Shown in pieces: positions 20,027 to 29,124 of a stretch of 56,206 nt of DNA (position 1 is the first letter of the stretch; every line of letters starts with the position of its first letter). Made by a program: the position numbers and the translations under genes. The notes beneath the pieces were generated by a model. It was not told the origin of the DNA. It saw nothing but the letters and a program-made list of their open reading frames with translations, and made no database searches. The stretch comes from JAMDCX01 sp049977145 (GTDB lineage: Bacteria; Planctomycetota; Phycisphaerae; WQYP01): positions 1-56,206 of the forward strand of contig JBMFGW010000010.1 of the NCBI GenBank assembly GCA_049977145.1. The letters run 5' to 3'.

Positions 20027-21133
20027 ATGCCATTGCCATCCCAGCAGCACGCCGCGGAAGAACTTGTCAACTGTGCGGTTGCCGCGTTACGTGCCGGCCA
20101 ATTAGCGGGTTTGCCCACGGAAACAGTTTATGGTGTCGCCGCGAGTATGCGCAGTGCTTCTGGAATCGAGTCACTCAAACGCGTGCTGCATATTCAAGGT
20201 CACCCGGGATGGGTGATTCATGTCAGCGCTGCGCAGGAGTTGGCGCAATTTCTGGTTTCCATTCCCCCGGTGGCGCGCCGGCTGATGCGTCATCTCTGGC
20301 CGGGACCGTTGGCGGTGCAGTTGCCGATTGATGCGATGAGCATGGAACGGCTCTGGCGAATCGCGGGAAGACCAGCGACGGCGGAGGCCTTGGTGGATGG
20401 ATATGCAACATTTCGCTGCCCCGCAACGGAAATAACCCGCGGCATCATCGCCGGTACGGGCGAACCGGTCATCATTGTCGGCGCCATCGGTAATCATCGT
20501 GTGGCCATCGCCGAGGATTTGCCGGAGGCGTTGCGGGATCATTTGGCGGTGATTATTCCCGGCCCGCCGCCGCGTTATAAAAAACCATCAACATTGGTAC
20601 GAATCAACCACGATCAAATTACGGTTCTGCGTGAGGGCGCGGTGGCGGAGCGTATCATTCGCCGCTGGGAGGATATGGTGATTGTATTTGTCTGCAGCGG
20701 CAATACCTGTCGGTCCCCCATGGCGGCGGGGCTGGCGGCGAAAATCCTTGCTGAAAAGTTGCGTATTCCGACGGCGGAACTGGGCCATCATCATATTAAC
20801 ATACGCTCGGCCGGACTTTGTGCCAGCGGCGGAATGCCGGCGGCGGAGGCAGCAGTCAAAGTTGTCAGTGCCATGGGGGTGGATATTCGCAGGCATCAAT
20901 CCGCGCCGTTGACCGATGATTTATTGCATCGCGCGGATATGATTTATACAATGACGCAAGCCCAACGGGATGAAATTTTATCCCGTATTGGTTCATCGTC
21001 TGAAAAAATTGTGACGCTGGACCCTGATGAGGATATTCCGGACCCCATTGGAGGTGGCGAGCCGGTATATCGCCGGACAGCACAACGGATGGAAAAACTG
21101 ATTCGTAACCGCTTTGCGGAGTTGGAACTATGA
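20027..21133 (+). CDS. Fusion of YrdC/Sua5 threonylcarbamoyl-AMP synthase and low-molecular-weight tyrosine phosphatase domains
   Basis: I prefer ATG 20027 (MPLPSQQHAAE) over GTG 20003 because a GGA site sits nine bases upstream. Residues 1-210 are a YrdC/TsaC domain (LPTETVYGVAAS, then GHPGWVIHVS, LWPGPLAVQ), which makes threonylcarbamoyl-AMP for tRNA t6A. From residue 217 a complete low-molecular-weight phosphatase begins (MVIVFVCSGNTCRSPMA), with catalytic Cys223 and Arg229 in the C-x5-R loop and a late IPDPIGG acid loop. The two domains share no obvious pathway. The gene overlaps the next by four bases (ATGA). Confidence 0.92.
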   Translation: MPLPSQQHAAEELVNCAVAALRAGQLAGLPTETVYGVAASMRSASGIESLKRVLHIQGHPGWVIHVSAAQELAQFLVSIPPVARRLMRHLWPGPLAVQLPIDAMSMERLWRIAGRPATAEALVDGYATFRCPATEITRGIIAGTGEPVIIVGAIGNHRVAIAEDLPEALRDHLAVIIPGPPPRYKKPSTLVRINHDQITVLREGAVAERIIRRWEDMVIVFVCSGNTCRSPMAAGLAAKILAEKLRIPTAELGHHHINIRSAGLCASGGMPAAEAAVKVVSAMGVDIRRHQSAPLTDDLLHRADMIYTMTQAQRDEILSRIGSSSEKIVTLDPDEDIPDPIGGGEPVYRRTAQRMEKLIRNRFAELEL

Positions 21134-21612
21134 ATGTCGCCTTGGGTTGTGATCATCGCGGATTTAATACCAAAAAACAACTTCTTGAGCAGTTGCGCCT
21201 GGCAGGGCATAGCGCGGAAGATTTTGGCACCTTTGATTCCAATTCGTGTGATTATCCGGATTTTGCCGTTCCGGCGGCTCTGGCTGTTGTAGAGGGCAAG
21301 GCGCAGTCGGCGATTCTTTTGGACGGCAGTGGCATTGGCATGTCGATTGTTGCCAATAAACTGCCTGGTATCCGCGCGGCGATTTGCCATGATGAACTTA
21401 CCGCGGAAATTTCCCGCCGTTATAACGATGCCAATGTATTATGCTTGGCCGTGGACCTTTTGGGCAGTGAATTGATTCGCAGGATTGTTGGGGTCTGGCT
21501 TGAGGTGCCTTTTGAAGATGGACGGCATTCGCGACGGATAAAAAAGATCAGCGAATTAGAACAGCGGCTTTTTTCGGACCTGCAGCAGGCGTTGAGTAAT
21601 TTGAAGTCCTAG
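21130..21612 (+). CDS. rpiB: Ribose-5-phosphate isomerase B
   Basis: A 160-residue protein, normal RpiB length. It interconverts ribose-5-phosphate and ribulose-5-phosphate. The N-terminal ALGCDHRGF and the catalytic-loop DGSGIGMSIVANK are typical. The position that is Cys in the E. coli enzyme is Asp here, as in other branches that use a different catalytic residue. The start overlaps the stop of the TsaC-phosphatase fusion (ATGA), so the two are translationally coupled, an order (phosphatase-rpiB) frequent in bacteria. Confidence 0.94.
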   Translation: MNVALGCDHRGFNTKKQLLEQLRLAGHSAEDFGTFDSNSCDYPDFAVPAALAVVEGKAQSAILLDGSGIGMSIVANKLPGIRAAICHDELTAEISRRYNDANVLCLAVDLLGSELIRRIVGVWLEVPFEDGRHSRRIKKISELEQRLFSDLQQALSNLKS

Positions 21613-21660
21613 TAAAGCCTTGGGCGGTGGGACAACCGCAACGTAGATCAGGAGTCATGG

Positions 21661-22101
21661 ATGCCAGATGTACCCCAACGTGATGAGGAATGTATTTTCT
21701 GCCGTATTATTGCCGGTGAGATACCTTGTTATAAGGTTTTTGAAAACCAGCATATCCTCTGCTTTCTTGATATTGGCCCGGTGGTTTTCGGCCATACACT
21801 GGTGATCCCCAAACGGCATATCCGGAATATCTTTGATATGCCACCGGATATCAATGCGCGGCTGGTGGAGGAATTGCCGGCATTGGCCCGTGCAGTGTGT
21901 GCCGCGGTAGCTGCTCCGGCTTGCCACATCCTGTTGAATAACGGTTCGGAAGCAATGCAATCAATATCCCATGCCCACTATCATATTATTCCGCGCAAAA
22001 ATGGGGATGGTTTTTTTGTGCCGTGGAATCCCGGCAAACTGCAGCCGGCCGCAGCGCAAAATCTTATCTCCCTGATTAACACATCATTATGCCGGCCGTA
22101 A
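21661..22101 (+). CDS. HIT family (histidine triad) nucleotide hydrolase
   Basis: A 146-residue protein whose start follows a strong CAGGAGTC site (21650-21657). The N-terminus CIFCRIIAGEIP and the triad HAHYHIIP are the HIT/HINT signatures. Family members hydrolyse nucleoside phosphoramidates or dinucleoside polyphosphates. The gene follows rpiB by 48 bases and probably belongs to the same transcript. The CxxC in CIFC is a zinc ligand pair in some homologues. Confidence 0.95.
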   Translation: MPDVPQRDEECIFCRIIAGEIPCYKVFENQHILCFLDIGPVVFGHTLVIPKRHIRNIFDMPPDINARLVEELPALARAVCAAVAAPACHILLNNGSEAMQSISHAHYHIIPRKNGDGFFVPWNPGKLQPAAAQNLISLINTSLCRP

Positions 22102-22127
22102 AGCGCCTGACTCGGTAAATTGCGGTC

Positions 22128-23879
22128 TTAGCCCGGCGCGGACAATTGCCGGCGCACCAAGGTGATGATGTGTGGCACAATGTGTTCCAGTGAAATCAGC
22201 TCCGGTTCTTTTTTTTCGCGTGTTTTTAGCTCCGCCTGTCCGACCGCCAGGCCTTTATCGCCCAGCACAATGCGCAGCGGAATACCAATGAGATCCGCAT
22301 CTTTGAATTTAACGCCGGGGCGTTGATCGCGATCATCCACCAGCACATCAATTCCGCCGGCGGAAAGCTCCTGCTGCAGCCGGTCGGCGATTTCACGCGT
22401 TCGTCCTTCATATTTAATCGGTGTGATGATGACATGAAAGGGGGCAATGGCCATGGGCCAGCGGATGCCGTCGCGATCAGAAAGTGTCTCCAGCGCACCG
22501 ACCATAATACGGCCCGGTCCGATGCCGTAGCAGCCCATGATGATATGGTGGCTCTGTTGTTTATCATCCAGATACGTTGCGCCCAGAGCTTGACTGTATT
22601 TGGTTCCCAATTTAAAAACATGGCCCAACTCAATACCCTTGCTGAAGATCAGCGCCTCCCCATTGGGAGCTTTATCTTCGGGCGTGACATTGCGAATATC
22701 CGCAATAATGGCCCGCTGCGCGACGGAAACGGCAAGGTGTTGCTTCCAGTTGAAGTTGCGAACATGCCAGTTAGGTTCATTGGCTCCGGACGTGGCATTA
22801 GCCACCAGCAGCGCGTCCGGGTCAATAATCAGATCGGCGGTGATGGTGTTGGTAATATGCGGACCGACATAACCAATGGCAAAACCCGCCGCGCGGGCGG
22901 TGGCTTCGTCGGCCAGCTCCACCGGCCCGGCAATCCGGTGAATTTTGGCGGTATTGATTTCATGGTCCCCGCGTACACAGGCCACGATCCATTTTCCCGC
23001 TTGGGCGGCGCCGCCGCGAAAGACCATGGTTTTGAGCATCCGCGTCGCCGAAATGTTCAGAAGTTGGCACACTGCGTCAATGGACGCGGTGTCCGGCGTA
23101 GGCACTTTTTCCAGTTCCGCGGCAGGCGTATCCGGCGCCGCCGAAAAATCAGGAACCGCCGGGCCGCGTCCTGCACGTTCCAGATTGGCCGCCCATGAAT
23201 AATCCGGCGTATGTACGATAATATCCTCCCCGGCGTCACACGGGCAGATAAATTCATGACTGGCATCTCCGCCAATCGGACCACTTTCGGCCTCCACCGG
23301 AATGGCCGCAATGCCACAGCGTTTAAAAATGCGTACATAAGAATTGTACATGTCCAGATAAGTTGTATTCAAACTTTCCAGCGAGCTGTGAAAACTATAG
23401 GCATCTTTCATAAAAAACTCGCGCACCCGCAACATGCCGCTGCGCGGCCGGGCTTCATCACGAAACTTGCTTTGAATCTGATATAGTGTGATCGGCAGTT
23501 GTTTGTGACTGCTGATATACGCCTGTACCAATTCGGTCACACATTCTTCATGGGTGGGGCCGAGGATTATTTCCGCACCCTTGCGATCCTTGAGCTTAAA
23601 GAGCAGCGCGCCATAGTCCAAATATCGCCCGGTCTGTTTCCACCAGTCCGCCGGCAGCAGCGCGGGCAGATGAATTTCCTCTGCTGCAATGGCGTTCATT
23701 TCCTCGCGAATAATGGCGTTTATTTTCAGCATGGACCGCCAGCCCAGCGGCAGCCAGTCATACACCCCCGCACTGACGCGTCGGATCAGACCCGCGCGGA
23801 TCATAAGCTGATGGGAAATGCTATCGGCATCGGCCGGTGCTTCGCGGCTCGTGGGAATCAAAGTACGTGACCAATACAT
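22128..23879 (-). CDS. proS: Prolyl-tRNA synthetase
   Basis: I place the start at ATG 23879 (MYWSRTLIPTSRE), with GGAG nine bases upstream; this gives 583 residues, the usual length for the bacterial type with an insertion (editing) domain. Class II motifs are visible: IRAGLIRRVSAGVYDWLPLG (motif 1), LGPTHEECVTELV, FRDEARPRSGMLRVREFFMKD (motif 2) and GCYGIGPGRIMVGALE (motif 3). The anticodon-binding domain contains VDDRDQRPGVKFKDADL. It is convergent with the HIT gene. Confidence 0.96.
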   Translation of the reverse strand: MYWSRTLIPTSREAPADADSISHQLMIRAGLIRRVSAGVYDWLPLGWRSMLKINAIIREEMNAIAAEEIHLPALLPADWWKQTGRYLDYGALLFKLKDRKGAEIILGPTHEECVTELVQAYISSHKQLPITLYQIQSKFRDEARPRSGMLRVREFFMKDAYSFHSSLESLNTTYLDMYNSYVRIFKRCGIAAIPVEAESGPIGGDASHEFICPCDAGEDIIVHTPDYSWAANLERAGRGPAVPDFSAAPDTPAAELEKVPTPDTASIDAVCQLLNISATRMLKTMVFRGGAAQAGKWIVACVRGDHEINTAKIHRIAGPVELADEATARAAGFAIGYVGPHITNTITADLIIDPDALLVANATSGANEPNWHVRNFNWKQHLAVSVAQRAIIADIRNVTPEDKAPNGEALIFSKGIELGHVFKLGTKYSQALGATYLDDKQQSHHIIMGCYGIGPGRIMVGALETLSDRDGIRWPMAIAPFHVIITPIKYEGRTREIADRLQQELSAGGIDVLVDDRDQRPGVKFKDADLIGIPLRIVLGDKGLAVGQAELKTREKKEPELISLEHIVPHIITLVRRQLSAPG

Positions 23880-24131
23880 CAGGAGATACTCCAAACAGTC
23901 CTTTGCATCTGACAGTTTGTATAAGCACAACGTCTTAATTGCAAGTCTTTGGAGTGGATAAGTAATCGGCTTGAATGCTTGGGTGGCAACGGGTATCATA
24001 TAAAATCTACCGATGGGTGGGACCATAGGATCCTGCTCCGGCGGTAATGGTAACATCCGATTGTGATCTCTGGTGCGTGGTGCATGAGAGCGAATTGGAT
24101 AATTGTAGCAGGCTGGTAAACGAGGTATCGC

Positions 24132-24416
24132 GTGGCAGTCAAGATTCGGTTAAAGCGTTTTGGTCGTAAAAATCGCGCATTTTGGCGCATCAATGCGGTG
24201 GATCATCGGGCTCCACGGGATGGCAAAGTAATTGAAGAATTGGGTTACTATGACCCGATTACCAAGGATCCAGCGCGGCGCGTGGTTGTCAACAAGACTC
24301 GGTTGGAGCATTGGATCAAGCTGGGGGCGTTACCCAGCGCCACCGTGGCTGGGTTGTTGAAAAACGCCACCGATTCGGGAACTACGGCGGCCATACCGCC
24401 CAGCGCATCGGTGTGA
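24132..24416 (+). CDS. rpsP: 30S ribosomal protein S16
   Basis: A 95-residue protein starting at GTG 24132. MAVKIRLKRFGRKNRAFWRI, then GKVIEELGYYDP, is the S16 pattern. It heads a conserved rpsP-trmD-rplS cluster. The rimM gene, usual between rpsP and trmD, is absent: only 49 bases separate this stop from the trmD start. Confidence 0.96.
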   Translation: MAVKIRLKRFGRKNRAFWRINAVDHRAPRDGKVIEELGYYDPITKDPARRVVVNKTRLEHWIKLGALPSATVAGLLKNATDSGTTAAIPPSASV

Positions 24417-24465
24417 TGAAAATAGGTCTTTTTTAGCAGTGTGTAGTGCGCGGGGAATAAAAACG

Positions 24466-25170
24466 ATGATGCGCATCGATATTCTCACGCTGTTTCCAGA
24501 GATGTTTCACGGGGTGCTTGGCAGCAGCATTCTGAAAAGGGCGCGAGAAAAAAAATTGGCGCAATATCATCTGCACCAGTTGCGGGATTACACCACGGAT
24601 CCCCATCGCAAAGTGGATGATCGGCCTTTTGGCGGCGGGGCCGGCATGGTGCTGATGTGCCAACCGGTGTTGGATGCGGTAAAATCCATCGAAGCCGTGG
24701 ATAGCGTGCCGGCCACCCGTGTGCTGTTATGTCCGCAGGGGCGGAAACTGAATCAGGCTCTGGCGCTGCAGCTGGCGGAAAGGCCACGGTTGTTACTGGT
24801 GGCGGGTCATTACGAAGGGTTTGATGAGCGGCTGCGGCTGTTACTGGATCCGATGGAAATAAGCATCGGTGATTATGTACTTTCCGGCGGCGAACTGCCG
24901 GCAATGGTAGTGCTCGATGCGGTAGTGCGTTTGATCCCCGGCGTATTAGGTGATCACGCCAGCGTTGCGGCGGAATCGTTTGCGGTTGGTGATGCGGAAA
25001 TTGAGGGTGGGCTGGAATATCCGCACTATACGCGCCCGCGCACTTATGCAGGCCTTGCGGTACCGGAGGTTTTGATTTCCGGCGATCATGCGGCCATAGC
25101 CCGGTGGCGGGGGGAACAATCCAAGGAGCGAACCGGCCGGCGTAGGCCGGACTTATTACCGCCCCGGTAG
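24466..25170 (+). CDS. trmD: tRNA (guanine-N1)-methyltransferase
   Basis: The start ATG 24466 or 24469 (MMRIDILTLFPEMF) follows GGGGA. The 234-residue product methylates G37 of tRNAs reading CNN codons with S-adenosylmethionine. Typical SPOUT features are DDRPFGGGAGMVLM, LLVAGHYEGFDER and the trefoil-knot loop ISIGDYVLSGGELPAM. It is the second gene of the rpsP-trmD-rplS cluster. Confidence 0.96.
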   Translation: MMRIDILTLFPEMFHGVLGSSILKRAREKKLAQYHLHQLRDYTTDPHRKVDDRPFGGGAGMVLMCQPVLDAVKSIEAVDSVPATRVLLCPQGRKLNQALALQLAERPRLLLVAGHYEGFDERLRLLLDPMEISIGDYVLSGGELPAMVVLDAVVRLIPGVLGDHASVAAESFAVGDAEIEGGLEYPHYTRPRTYAGLAVPEVLISGDHAAIARWRGEQSKERTGRRRPDLLPPR

Positions 25171-25252
25171 GGGGGCACAATGATGGTGGCTCGGTGCGGC
25201 GATGCAAAGAGCTTGACAGAACCGAAGATAAATATTTTAACAGGAGTCCTTT

Positions 25253-25672
25253 ATGCGTAATGCACTTCTTAGTCATGTTGAATCAAAACACCTGCTGGCC
25301 AAACCTCCCATGTTCGCCGTGGGCGATCTGGTGGATGTGCATTGCCGCATTGTGGAAGGCGACAAGGAGCGTATTCAGGTCTTCACCGGCACGGTGATTG
25401 CACGTAAGGGCGCCGGAATCAACGGTACATTTACGGTGCGACGAATTGTCAATAATGAAGGTGTGGAGCGTATTTTTCCAGTTCATTCTCCGAAAATTGA
25501 AAAACTGGAAGTGCGGCGGAAAAGTAATGTTCGCCGGGCTAAACTTTATTACTTGCGTGACCTGACCGGCAAGGCCACCCGCTTAAAGGAGGGGGCGCCG
25601 ATAGTTCCCTCCGATAAACCCCTGGAAGAAGTGGCCCTTGCGCCGGATCCCGCCGCTACGCCTCAGGCCTGA
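25253..25672 (+). CDS. rplS: 50S ribosomal protein L19
   Basis: A 139-residue protein starting at ATG 25253 behind CAGGAGTC. FAVGDLVDVHCRIVEGDKER, then RIQVFTGTVIARKG and RRAKLYYLRDLTGKATR, are L19 hallmarks. The C-terminus is about 20 residues longer than usual, Ala/Pro-rich and probably disordered. Last gene of the rpsP-trmD-rplS cluster. Confidence 0.97.
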   Translation: MRNALLSHVESKHLLAKPPMFAVGDLVDVHCRIVEGDKERIQVFTGTVIARKGAGINGTFTVRRIVNNEGVERIFPVHSPKIEKLEVRRKSNVRRAKLYYLRDLTGKATRLKEGAPIVPSDKPLEEVALAPDPAATPQA

Positions 25673-25704
25673 TCGGATCAGCTCGGATCCATGGAGAATC
25701 TCGC

Positions 25705-26562
25705 ATGCACAAAAGGATGTGCGAACAGCCGCAAATGTGGATGGCCGGGAATCGAAAGTCAGTGCCGGTGCATGGTAAACATCCGGGCAGATGGCTGCCG
25801 GTTGCCGTAATTGTTACCACGCTGGGCCTGATCGCCGGGTGCGCAACACCGGTGCCGCACCGTAGCCCCGCAGGTAGTCTGTCCAGCGGTTATCAGGCCT
25901 ATGAGCAGGGGCATTTTCTGACGGCGGAAAGTATCGCCCGGTCCTTTATCAGCACCGACTTTGCCGGGAAAAATATTGCGGAAGCCTATTATCTGGCGGC
26001 AATTGCCGAAGAGCATCAGGACGAATTAGCCTTGGCAGCGCAGGATTATCGGGCGGCCATCGCGCATTCGCAACGCCCGGACCTGCAGGCAAAAAGCTAT
26101 AAAGCACTAGGCGATATATCTTATATCATGGCGCGGTTTGGTCAGGCGGTGGAAAATTACAAAAAGTTCCTCTTCATTGATCCCACGGCGGTGCCGGATG
26201 CGCGGATGCTTTACCGATTGGGTGTTTCGCTCCAAAATTCGGGGCACTGGAATGGAGCACGGCAATACCTGGATAAGTTGCTCTCATCATTTCCGAAATC
26301 ACAACTGGCAAAAAATGCACTGCAGCGTTTGTCCATGAATCATTTTGCCTTGCAGTTCGGGGCCTGGAATAATTCGCCCGCCGCATGGCGGCAGGTGACG
26401 GGGCTTCAGGCCCGCGGCGTTGGTGCTGCGGTGGTGCCGCAAATCATCGGCGGGCACACTCTTTTTCTGGTGCAGGGCGGTGTTTACTCCACATACGGCG
26501 CGGCACTGGCGGCGCGGCGTATCGCGGCCGTTCAAGCTCCTCAGGTTATTGTGGTGCCATGA
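25705..26562 (+). CDS. Lipoprotein with TPR-like repeats and C-terminal SPOR-like domain
   Basis: A 285-residue protein. After about 30 charged residues comes a signal helix and lipobox LIAGC, so it is a lipoprotein with a long n-region; internal start codons could shorten it. Residues about 60-210 contain helical TPR-like repeats (AYYLAAIAEEHQDELALAAQDY, read in two pieces around 25980-26060). The last 70 residues (FALQFGAW, then HTLFLVQGGVYSTYGAAL) resemble a SPOR domain, which binds denuded peptidoglycan at the septum. It may be an envelope scaffold. It follows rplS by 32 bases. Confidence 0.7.
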   Translation: MHKRMCEQPQMWMAGNRKSVPVHGKHPGRWLPVAVIVTTLGLIAGCATPVPHRSPAGSLSSGYQAYEQGHFLTAESIARSFISTDFAGKNIAEAYYLAAIAEEHQDELALAAQDYRAAIAHSQRPDLQAKSYKALGDISYIMARFGQAVENYKKFLFIDPTAVPDARMLYRLGVSLQNSGHWNGARQYLDKLLSSFPKSQLAKNALQRLSMNHFALQFGAWNNSPAAWRQVTGLQARGVGAAVVPQIIGGHTLFLVQGGVYSTYGAALAARRIAAVQAPQVIVVP

Positions 26563-26983
26563 CTTCGCTACGCCGTAATACTTAAATAAGCAGCCAGGCA
26601 GAACTATACTCATCGCGGATTTTAATGGGACCTCTGCTCCGACATAATTGCCACAAAATCCGTTTTTTTCGTGCTGTTTTCTTTTCGTAATGTACCACCA
26701 AGAGCCGCATTGAGTATAGTCGACAGGCCCGATCCGCGACCGTAAGGGAGCGGTACCGCCGTGAACGGATACAACGCGGAAAATCAGGATTCTGGAGGGG
26801 CGTTCTTGAAACTCAATGGCCTAAGTTTACGCTATAGTGCTGCGAGCTGAATAGTGGCCGTCTGCAACAGGAGTCGGGGTGGGCGGAACTCCAACATTGG
26901 TGTGCGGCGCTTTCATTTCCCAGTTAGCTCGCATATCATAAATAGGCATAGCTGAAGTATTAAGGTTCTGTGGGAATCTCATA
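26563..26983 (+). other. 420-bp gap before dxs, no gene recognised
   Basis: No supported coding frame. A CAGGAGTC...GGAACTCCA stretch at 26870-26906 superficially resembles the fluoride aptamer ends but lacks its P2 and P3 helices (see rejected list). Small inverted segments around 26727-26775 are not followed by a T run. I cannot name a function. Confidence 0.4.
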
Positions 26984-28945
26984 ATGAAACGACTTCTCGA
27001 AGGCATTGAATCACCAGCCGACATAAAACGCTTGTCGGTGGATCAGTTGACCCAACTGGCCGGAGAAATTCGCGAGACCATTGTAACGACGGTAGGAGCC
27101 AATGGCGGTCATCTAGCGCCCAATCTGGGTACCGTGGAAATTATTCTGGCGCTGCACATGGTATTCGATATGCTGCGGGACCGGCTGCTTTGGGATGTCG
27201 GCCATCAGTGCTATCCCCATAAACTCATTACCGGACGCTATAAGAATTTTGCGTCGTTGCGGAAAAATGGCGGGGTTTGCGGTTTTCCCGACCCCAGCGA
27301 AAGTCGGTATGACCTTTTCAGCGTCGGTCACGCCGGAACCGCCGTGAGCACGGCGGTGGGCATGGCACGCGGCGATGCTCTTCTGCATCGTGATACGCGG
27401 GTGATCGCGTTCGTTGGCGATGCTTCCATAGTCAATGGGGTGGCGTTTGAGGGGTTGAATAATGCCGGTACACTGCAGCGGCAGATGCTGATCATCCTCA
27501 ATGATAATTCCATGAGCATCAGCGAGCCGCAAGGCGCATTTGCCGGATATTTAGAGCATCTGCGTGTTACCACAACGTATGATGAAGTGAAACGCCGCGT
27601 GCAGGAACTCCTGGATCGGATTCCGTACGGGCAGCAGATTTGTGATATCGGCGTGCACGTCAAACAAGGTCTGAAAAATGCCATCGCTCCGGGTCATATC
27701 TTTGAAGATTTGGGTTTGAAATATTTTGGTCCGGTGGATGGTCACGACCTGCCCGGTCTGATGGAAAAACTTAACGAACTCAAAAGTCTCAATGCTCCCG
27801 CGGTTTTGCATATTAAGACCATCAAAGGTAAAGGCTATGAATGGGCGTGCGAGGATCCTACTACCTTCCATAGTCCCAAACCTTTCCGGGTGGAAGGCTG
27901 CCGCGTGGTGATGAATCAGGGAACCGGGCGGTCATGGACGGCGGCCTTTGCCGATGCCATGACCAATCTATGCCGGAAACATCCCCAGGTGGTGGGCATT
28001 ACCGCGGCCATGCCGGATGGCACAGGTATGATTAAACTCAAACCTTTGTTTCCGGAGCGATATTTTGACACGGGTATCTGTGAAAGCCACGCTACCGCCA
28101 TGGCGGCGGGCATGGCGAAATCCGGATTACGGCCTGTGGTGGCAGTATACAGCACCTTTTTACAGCGGGCGTTTGATCAGATATTTCAGGAAGTTTGCCT
28201 GCAAGGGCTACCGGTGATTTTCTGCTGTGATCGCGCGGGGTTGGTAGGTGATGACGGTGCGGTGCATCATGGATTTTGTGACCTGTCATTTCTGCGCAGT
28301 CAGCCCGGAATAGTGCTCTTGGCGCCTTCGGACGAGCAGGATCTGATCGGCGCTTTGGATTTTGCCGTAGCCCAGGATTCTCCGATCCAGATTCGCTATC
28401 CGCGGGATAATTGTCCTGCCGCGCCATTGGGGGAAATGGTCCCTTGGAGCATCGGTAAGCAGGGGGGAAAATCGCGGGTGTTGAAAACGGGTGATGATGC
28501 CACCATGATTGTATACGGCGCGGTGGCCATGCAGGCCTTGGCTGCAGCCCGGTTGCTGGAAAATGAAGGTTTGCGGGTAGGCGTGATTGACGCCCGATTC
28601 TGTAAACCATTGGATGGAGCCATGTTGCAACAGGTGTTTGCCGTCGGTCATGCGATTATTACGGTGGAAGATCATTCCGTTATTGGCGGATTTGGGTCCG
28701 CCGTCCTGGAATATGCCCAAGCCAATGGTCTTGATGGCCGTCTGATGACCCGTGCAGGGCTGCCTGATCGCTTTATTCGTCATGCCAGCCGGTCGGAACA
28801 ACTCAAAGAAATTGGCCTCGATCCGGTGGGATTGGCGGCGACGGTGCGCCATGCCATAAGTCAGAATGTCTCGGCACGCCAAGATCATGGTGGGGGCCAA
28901 GAACCGGTCCCGCTCCACCGTCGGCCGGCGCGCCTGCGCAATTAA
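26984..28945 (+). CDS. dxs: 1-deoxy-D-xylulose-5-phosphate synthase
   Basis: A 653-residue protein. It condenses pyruvate and glyceraldehyde-3-phosphate, the first step of the MEP isoprenoid pathway, with thiamine diphosphate. GGHLAPNLGTVE, FSVGHAGTAVSTAVGMA and the ThDP motif VGDASIVNGVAFEGLNN are present. The usual GDGA/GHSST forms read GDAS and GHAGT, variants that deserve an alignment. The C-terminal part has CDRAGLVGDDGAVHHG and a transketolase C domain. The C-terminus carries about 25 extra His/Arg/Pro-rich residues. Monocistronic by spacing. Confidence 0.93.
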   Translation: MKRLLEGIESPADIKRLSVDQLTQLAGEIRETIVTTVGANGGHLAPNLGTVEIILALHMVFDMLRDRLLWDVGHQCYPHKLITGRYKNFASLRKNGGVCGFPDPSESRYDLFSVGHAGTAVSTAVGMARGDALLHRDTRVIAFVGDASIVNGVAFEGLNNAGTLQRQMLIILNDNSMSISEPQGAFAGYLEHLRVTTTYDEVKRRVQELLDRIPYGQQICDIGVHVKQGLKNAIAPGHIFEDLGLKYFGPVDGHDLPGLMEKLNELKSLNAPAVLHIKTIKGKGYEWACEDPTTFHSPKPFRVEGCRVVMNQGTGRSWTAAFADAMTNLCRKHPQVVGITAAMPDGTGMIKLKPLFPERYFDTGICESHATAMAAGMAKSGLRPVVAVYSTFLQRAFDQIFQEVCLQGLPVIFCCDRAGLVGDDGAVHHGFCDLSFLRSQPGIVLLAPSDEQDLIGALDFAVAQDSPIQIRYPRDNCPAAPLGEMVPWSIGKQGGKSRVLKTGDDATMIVYGAVAMQALAAARLLENEGLRVGVIDARFCKPLDGAMLQQVFAVGHAIITVEDHSVIGGFGSAVLEYAQANGLDGRLMTRAGLPDRFIRHASRSEQLKEIGLDPVGLAATVRHAISQNVSARQDHGGGQEPVPLHRRPARLRN

Positions 28946-28964
28946 TCCCACACTATCTGGCTGG

Positions 28965-28983
28965 CCGCCCCCGGGTGGGGCGG
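28965..28983 (+). other. GC-rich hairpin downstream of dxs
   Basis: CCGCCCC and GGGGCGG form a perfect seven-pair stem with a five-base loop just after the dxs stop. There is no T run, so it is only a weak candidate terminator or a transcript-stabilising hairpin. Confidence 0.35.
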
Positions 28984-29124
28984 AAACTACCCACCTGCTT
29001 CATTGTCGGGTCTTCATGTATCTACAAGATATGCCTTTCGGCTCGACGTCTCACAGTCGGGCGTTTTTCGGGCCATCGCGGACATAGTCAGATAGCGTAG
29101 GATTGAGCGGGACCGGGATTCACC

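Noticed and set aside
21650..21657. CAGGAGTC before the HIT gene (also before rplS at about 25241) as a possible riboswitch 3' strand
   Set aside because: On this strand it is simply a strong Shine-Dalgarno site; no aptamer 5' half is nearby.
23971..24035. GGGTGGCAACGGG and GGGTGGGACCA near proS, similar to T-box antiterminator sequences
   Set aside because: They are on the strand opposite to proS, no specifier stem is visible, and rpsP is not a T-box target.
26870..26910. CAGGAGTC ... GGAACTCCA before dxs, resembling the ends of the fluoride aptamer on the minus strand
   Set aside because: The core between is only about ten bases, with no P3 hairpin, no UGAUG before ACUCC and no GAUGG context; dxs lies on the other strand.
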